Positions 5,351 to 6,780 of a DNA stretch of 6,780 nt are shown here, one piece after another. Each line of letters opens with the position of its first letter. The stretch's first letter is position 1. Under the pieces are notes generated by a model. It was not told the DNA's origin and made no database searches. It saw only the letters and a list, made by a program, of their open reading frames with translations. The stretch comes from Chitinophaga pinensis. Lineage in GTDB: Bacteria > Bacteroidota > Bacteroidia > AKYH767-A > OLB10. The stretch covers positions 1-6,780 of the forward strand of contig CAMBYJ010000095.1 in the NCBI GenBank assembly GCA_945872015.1. The letters are read 5' to 3'. Position numbers and translations under genes: made by a program.

Positions 5351-6394
5351 TTATTTAACTGCACTCTTATTCGCTAACTGTCCGCAGGCAGCATCAATAT
5401 CTTTTCCTCGGCTTCGTCTTAAGTTAACGATATGTCCTTCTTTAGCTAAGTACTGAAAAAACTTATTTAATTTTTCTTCGGAAGTATTATTAAACATCGA
5501 GTCACCAATGGAGTTGTACTCAATCAGATTAATTTTTGAAGGAACTTTTCTTGCGAACGCCGCAAGTTCTTTTGCGTCCTGCAATGAATCGTTAAAGTCT
5601 TTAAATACGATATACTCTAACGTTATGCGCGTTCCTGTTTTATCGTAAAAATATTTCAATGATTCTTCTAATACTTCTAACGAGTTCGAATCGTTAATTG
5701 GCATAATCTGACTTCTCTTTACATCATTTGCAGCGTGTAATGATAAAGCAAGATTAAATTTCACTTCGTCATCACCAAGCTTTTTAATCATCTTCGCAAC
5801 GCCGGCTGTAGAAACAGTAATTCGGTTATGCGACATGTTTAGTCCATCAGAAGCTGTAATACGTTCAATGCTTTTTAAAACATTCGCATAATTCAACAAC
5901 GGCTCTCCCATTCCCATGTAAACAATATTCGAAAGCTGGATATTGTAATTTTCCATTGCCTGCTCACGAATAATTGCTACCTGATCGTAGATCTCATCAA
6001 AATGTAAATTACGTACGCGGTCTAATTTGCCAGTAGCGCAAAACTTACAGGTAAGACTACATCCAACTTGAGATGATACGCAAGCTGTCATGCGTGTATC
6101 TGTTGGAATAAGTACGCCTTCTACCACAAAGCCATCATGTAATTTAAAAGCATTCTTAATGGTTCTGTCGTTGCTCTTCTGATGATTCTGTACTTGTACT
6201 GGATTAATGGAAAACTTCTCTTCTAATTTAGCTCTTGTCTCAATCGACAAATTTGTCATTTGTTCGAAATTACGTGCTGATTTTTTCCAGATCCATTCGT
6301 AAACTTGCTTTGCACGAAATGGCTTTTCTCCAATCTCAACAAAGTAAGCTTTCATCTGATCTAAATTCAAATGTCGAAGATTTGGTTTTTCCAT
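5351..6394 (-). CDS. rlmN: Dual-specificity 23S rRNA/tRNA adenine-C2 methyltransferase RlmN
   Basis: Radical SAM enzyme that methylates C2 of A2503 in 23S rRNA and of A37 in some tRNAs, affecting peptidyl-transferase function and decoding accuracy. In the 347 aa: an N-terminal helical RNA-binding region (1-80) containing KPFRAKQVYEWIW (24-36), then Cys105 in ACVSSQVGC, the 4Fe-4S cluster CxxxCxxC (Cys112, 116, 119), the SAM-binding GMGEPLLNY (161-169), SLHAAND (218-224), and the C-terminal methyl-carrying Cys337 in DIDAACGQL. Cys105 and Cys337 match the conserved non-cluster pair of E. coli RlmN. Cfr also has these residues, but length, the N-terminal motif and the chromosomal housekeeping setting favour RlmN. 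The ATG at 6394 lies 4 nt after a perfect TATCTTTG box. The upstream neighbour is a divergently transcribed amidohydrolase gene. No odd features are seen in the protein. Confidence 0.96.
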   Translation of the reverse strand: MEKPNLRHLNLDQMKAYFVEIGEKPFRAKQVYEWIWKKSARNFEQMTNLSIETRAKLEEKFSINPVQVQNHQKSNDRTIKNAFKLHDGFVVEGVLIPTDTRMTACVSSQVGCSLTCKFCATGKLDRVRNLHFDEIYDQVAIIREQAMENYNIQLSNIVYMGMGEPLLNYANVLKSIERITASDGLNMSHNRITVSTAGVAKMIKKLGDDEVKFNLALSLHAANDVKRSQIMPINDSNSLEVLEESLKYFYDKTGTRITLEYIVFKDFNDSLQDAKELAAFARKVPSKINLIEYNSIGDSMFNNTSEEKLNKFFQYLAKEGHIVNLRRSRGKDIDAACGQLANKSAVK

Positions 6395-6398
6395 GGCG

Positions 6399-6429
6399 CA
6401 AAGATACTATCACCAATGATTGATAACAA
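6399..6429 (-). promoter_or_regulatory. Bacteroidota promoter for rlmN
   Basis: Minus strand TTG at 6429-6427, a 20-bp spacer, then TATCTTTG at 6406-6399, a perfect TAnnTTTG. Only 4 nt (CGCC) separate the box from the ATG at 6394, so the mRNA should start at or within a few bases of the start codon. Confidence 0.65.
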
Positions 6430-6449
6430 CAGCTAATTGATTAATTTTG
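6420..6449 (+). promoter_or_regulatory. Bacteroidota promoter for the amidohydrolase gene
   Basis: TTG at 6420-6422, a 19-bp spacer, then TAATTTTG at 6442-6449, a perfect TAnnTTTG. It ends 5 nt before the ATG at 6455. Its -33 element lies within 10 bp of the rlmN -33 element on the other strand, so the two divergent promoters overlap. Confidence 0.65.
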
Positions 6450-6454
6450 ACACG

Positions 6455-6780
6455 ATGTCGATATTCTATAAATCTGATTTGATAATAACCAACGATAGCC
6501 CTCCTATTAGGAATGGTATTGTTGAAGTCAATGAGGATGGAGTAATCGTTTCCGTTTTTCAAGATGACACCTTTAAGGATTATAAATTCCTAGAGGGTAT
6601 TCTTATTCCAGGGTTGGTCAATGCACATTGTCATCTCGAGCTTTCGCATTTAGAAAACAAGATAACTCCTCGTCAAAACGGAATGGCAGGATTTATTGAT
6701 CAGATATTTTCAGGAAGAGATAAAGCGGATATGCTTGAATGCACAAATACTATGTTGCTTCACGATAAAAAAATGTTTGA
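6455..6780 (+). CDS. Amidohydrolase family protein (3' end missing)
   Basis: First 108 codons of a metal-dependent amidohydrolase; the frame is still open at the window edge. Translation from the ATG at 6455 gives a short N-terminal beta-sandwich region (1-50) followed by IPGLVNAHCHLELSHL (51-66), where His58 and His60 form the HxH metal-binding pair at the end of the first barrel strand. The PGLVNAHxHLELS pattern is typical of the cytosine deaminase/chlorohydrolase (TRZ/ATZ) branch, which also includes aminodeoxyfutalosine deaminase of the futalosine menaquinone route. With the remaining His, Asp and specificity residues outside the window, the substrate cannot be assigned. The start is supported by a TAATTTTG box 5 nt upstream. 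It is divergent from rlmN. The family call is good; the reaction is open. Confidence 0.85.
   Translation, partial: MSIFYKSDLIITNDSPPIRNGIVEVNEDGVIVSVFQDDTFKDYKFLEGILIPGLVNAHCHLELSHLENKITPRQNGMAGFIDQIFSGRDKADMLECTNTMLLHDKKMF

Overview
The window looks like chromosomal DNA from a member of the Bacteroidota. The base composition is AT-rich, there are no Shine-Dalgarno-like sequences before the starts, and TAnnTTTG boxes (the -7 element of the Bacteroidota primary sigma factor) lie just upstream of most genes. The proteins also read as Bacteroidota-type, including a secreted DPP IV-like S9 peptidase. I cannot name the genus.

Layout, left to right: the 3' part of an M17 leucyl aminopeptidase gene (+), followed after 15 bp by pdxA (+). 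An S9/DPP IV-type peptidase gene (-) converges on pdxA with a 3-bp gap. A gene-free stretch of about 360 bp (3930-4289) carries a GC-rich cluster of imperfect palindromic repeats. The cluster abuts the stop codon of a small stand-alone GIY-YIG nuclease gene (-). An AT-rich divergent spacer follows, then ribE (riboflavin synthase, +), which converges on rlmN (-) with a 1-bp gap. A 60-bp spacer with back-to-back promoters leads to the 5' part of an amidohydrolase gene (+) cut by the window edge.

Most of the window is housekeeping: peptide turnover (M17 and S9 peptidases), cofactor synthesis (PLP via PdxA, riboflavin via RibE) and 23S rRNA/tRNA methylation (RlmN). These genes do not form one pathway, and only the aminopeptidase-pdxA pair looks co-transcribed.

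The accessory element is the GIY-YIG nuclease with its repeat cluster. It has the layout of a repeat-plus-dedicated-nuclease unit, comparable in logic to REP sequences with their RAYT transposases but with a different nuclease fold. This is an inference from layout and repeat structure. The second notable feature is promoter placement: four genes have a -7 box ending only 4-5 nt before the ATG, which predicts leaderless or nearly leaderless mRNAs.
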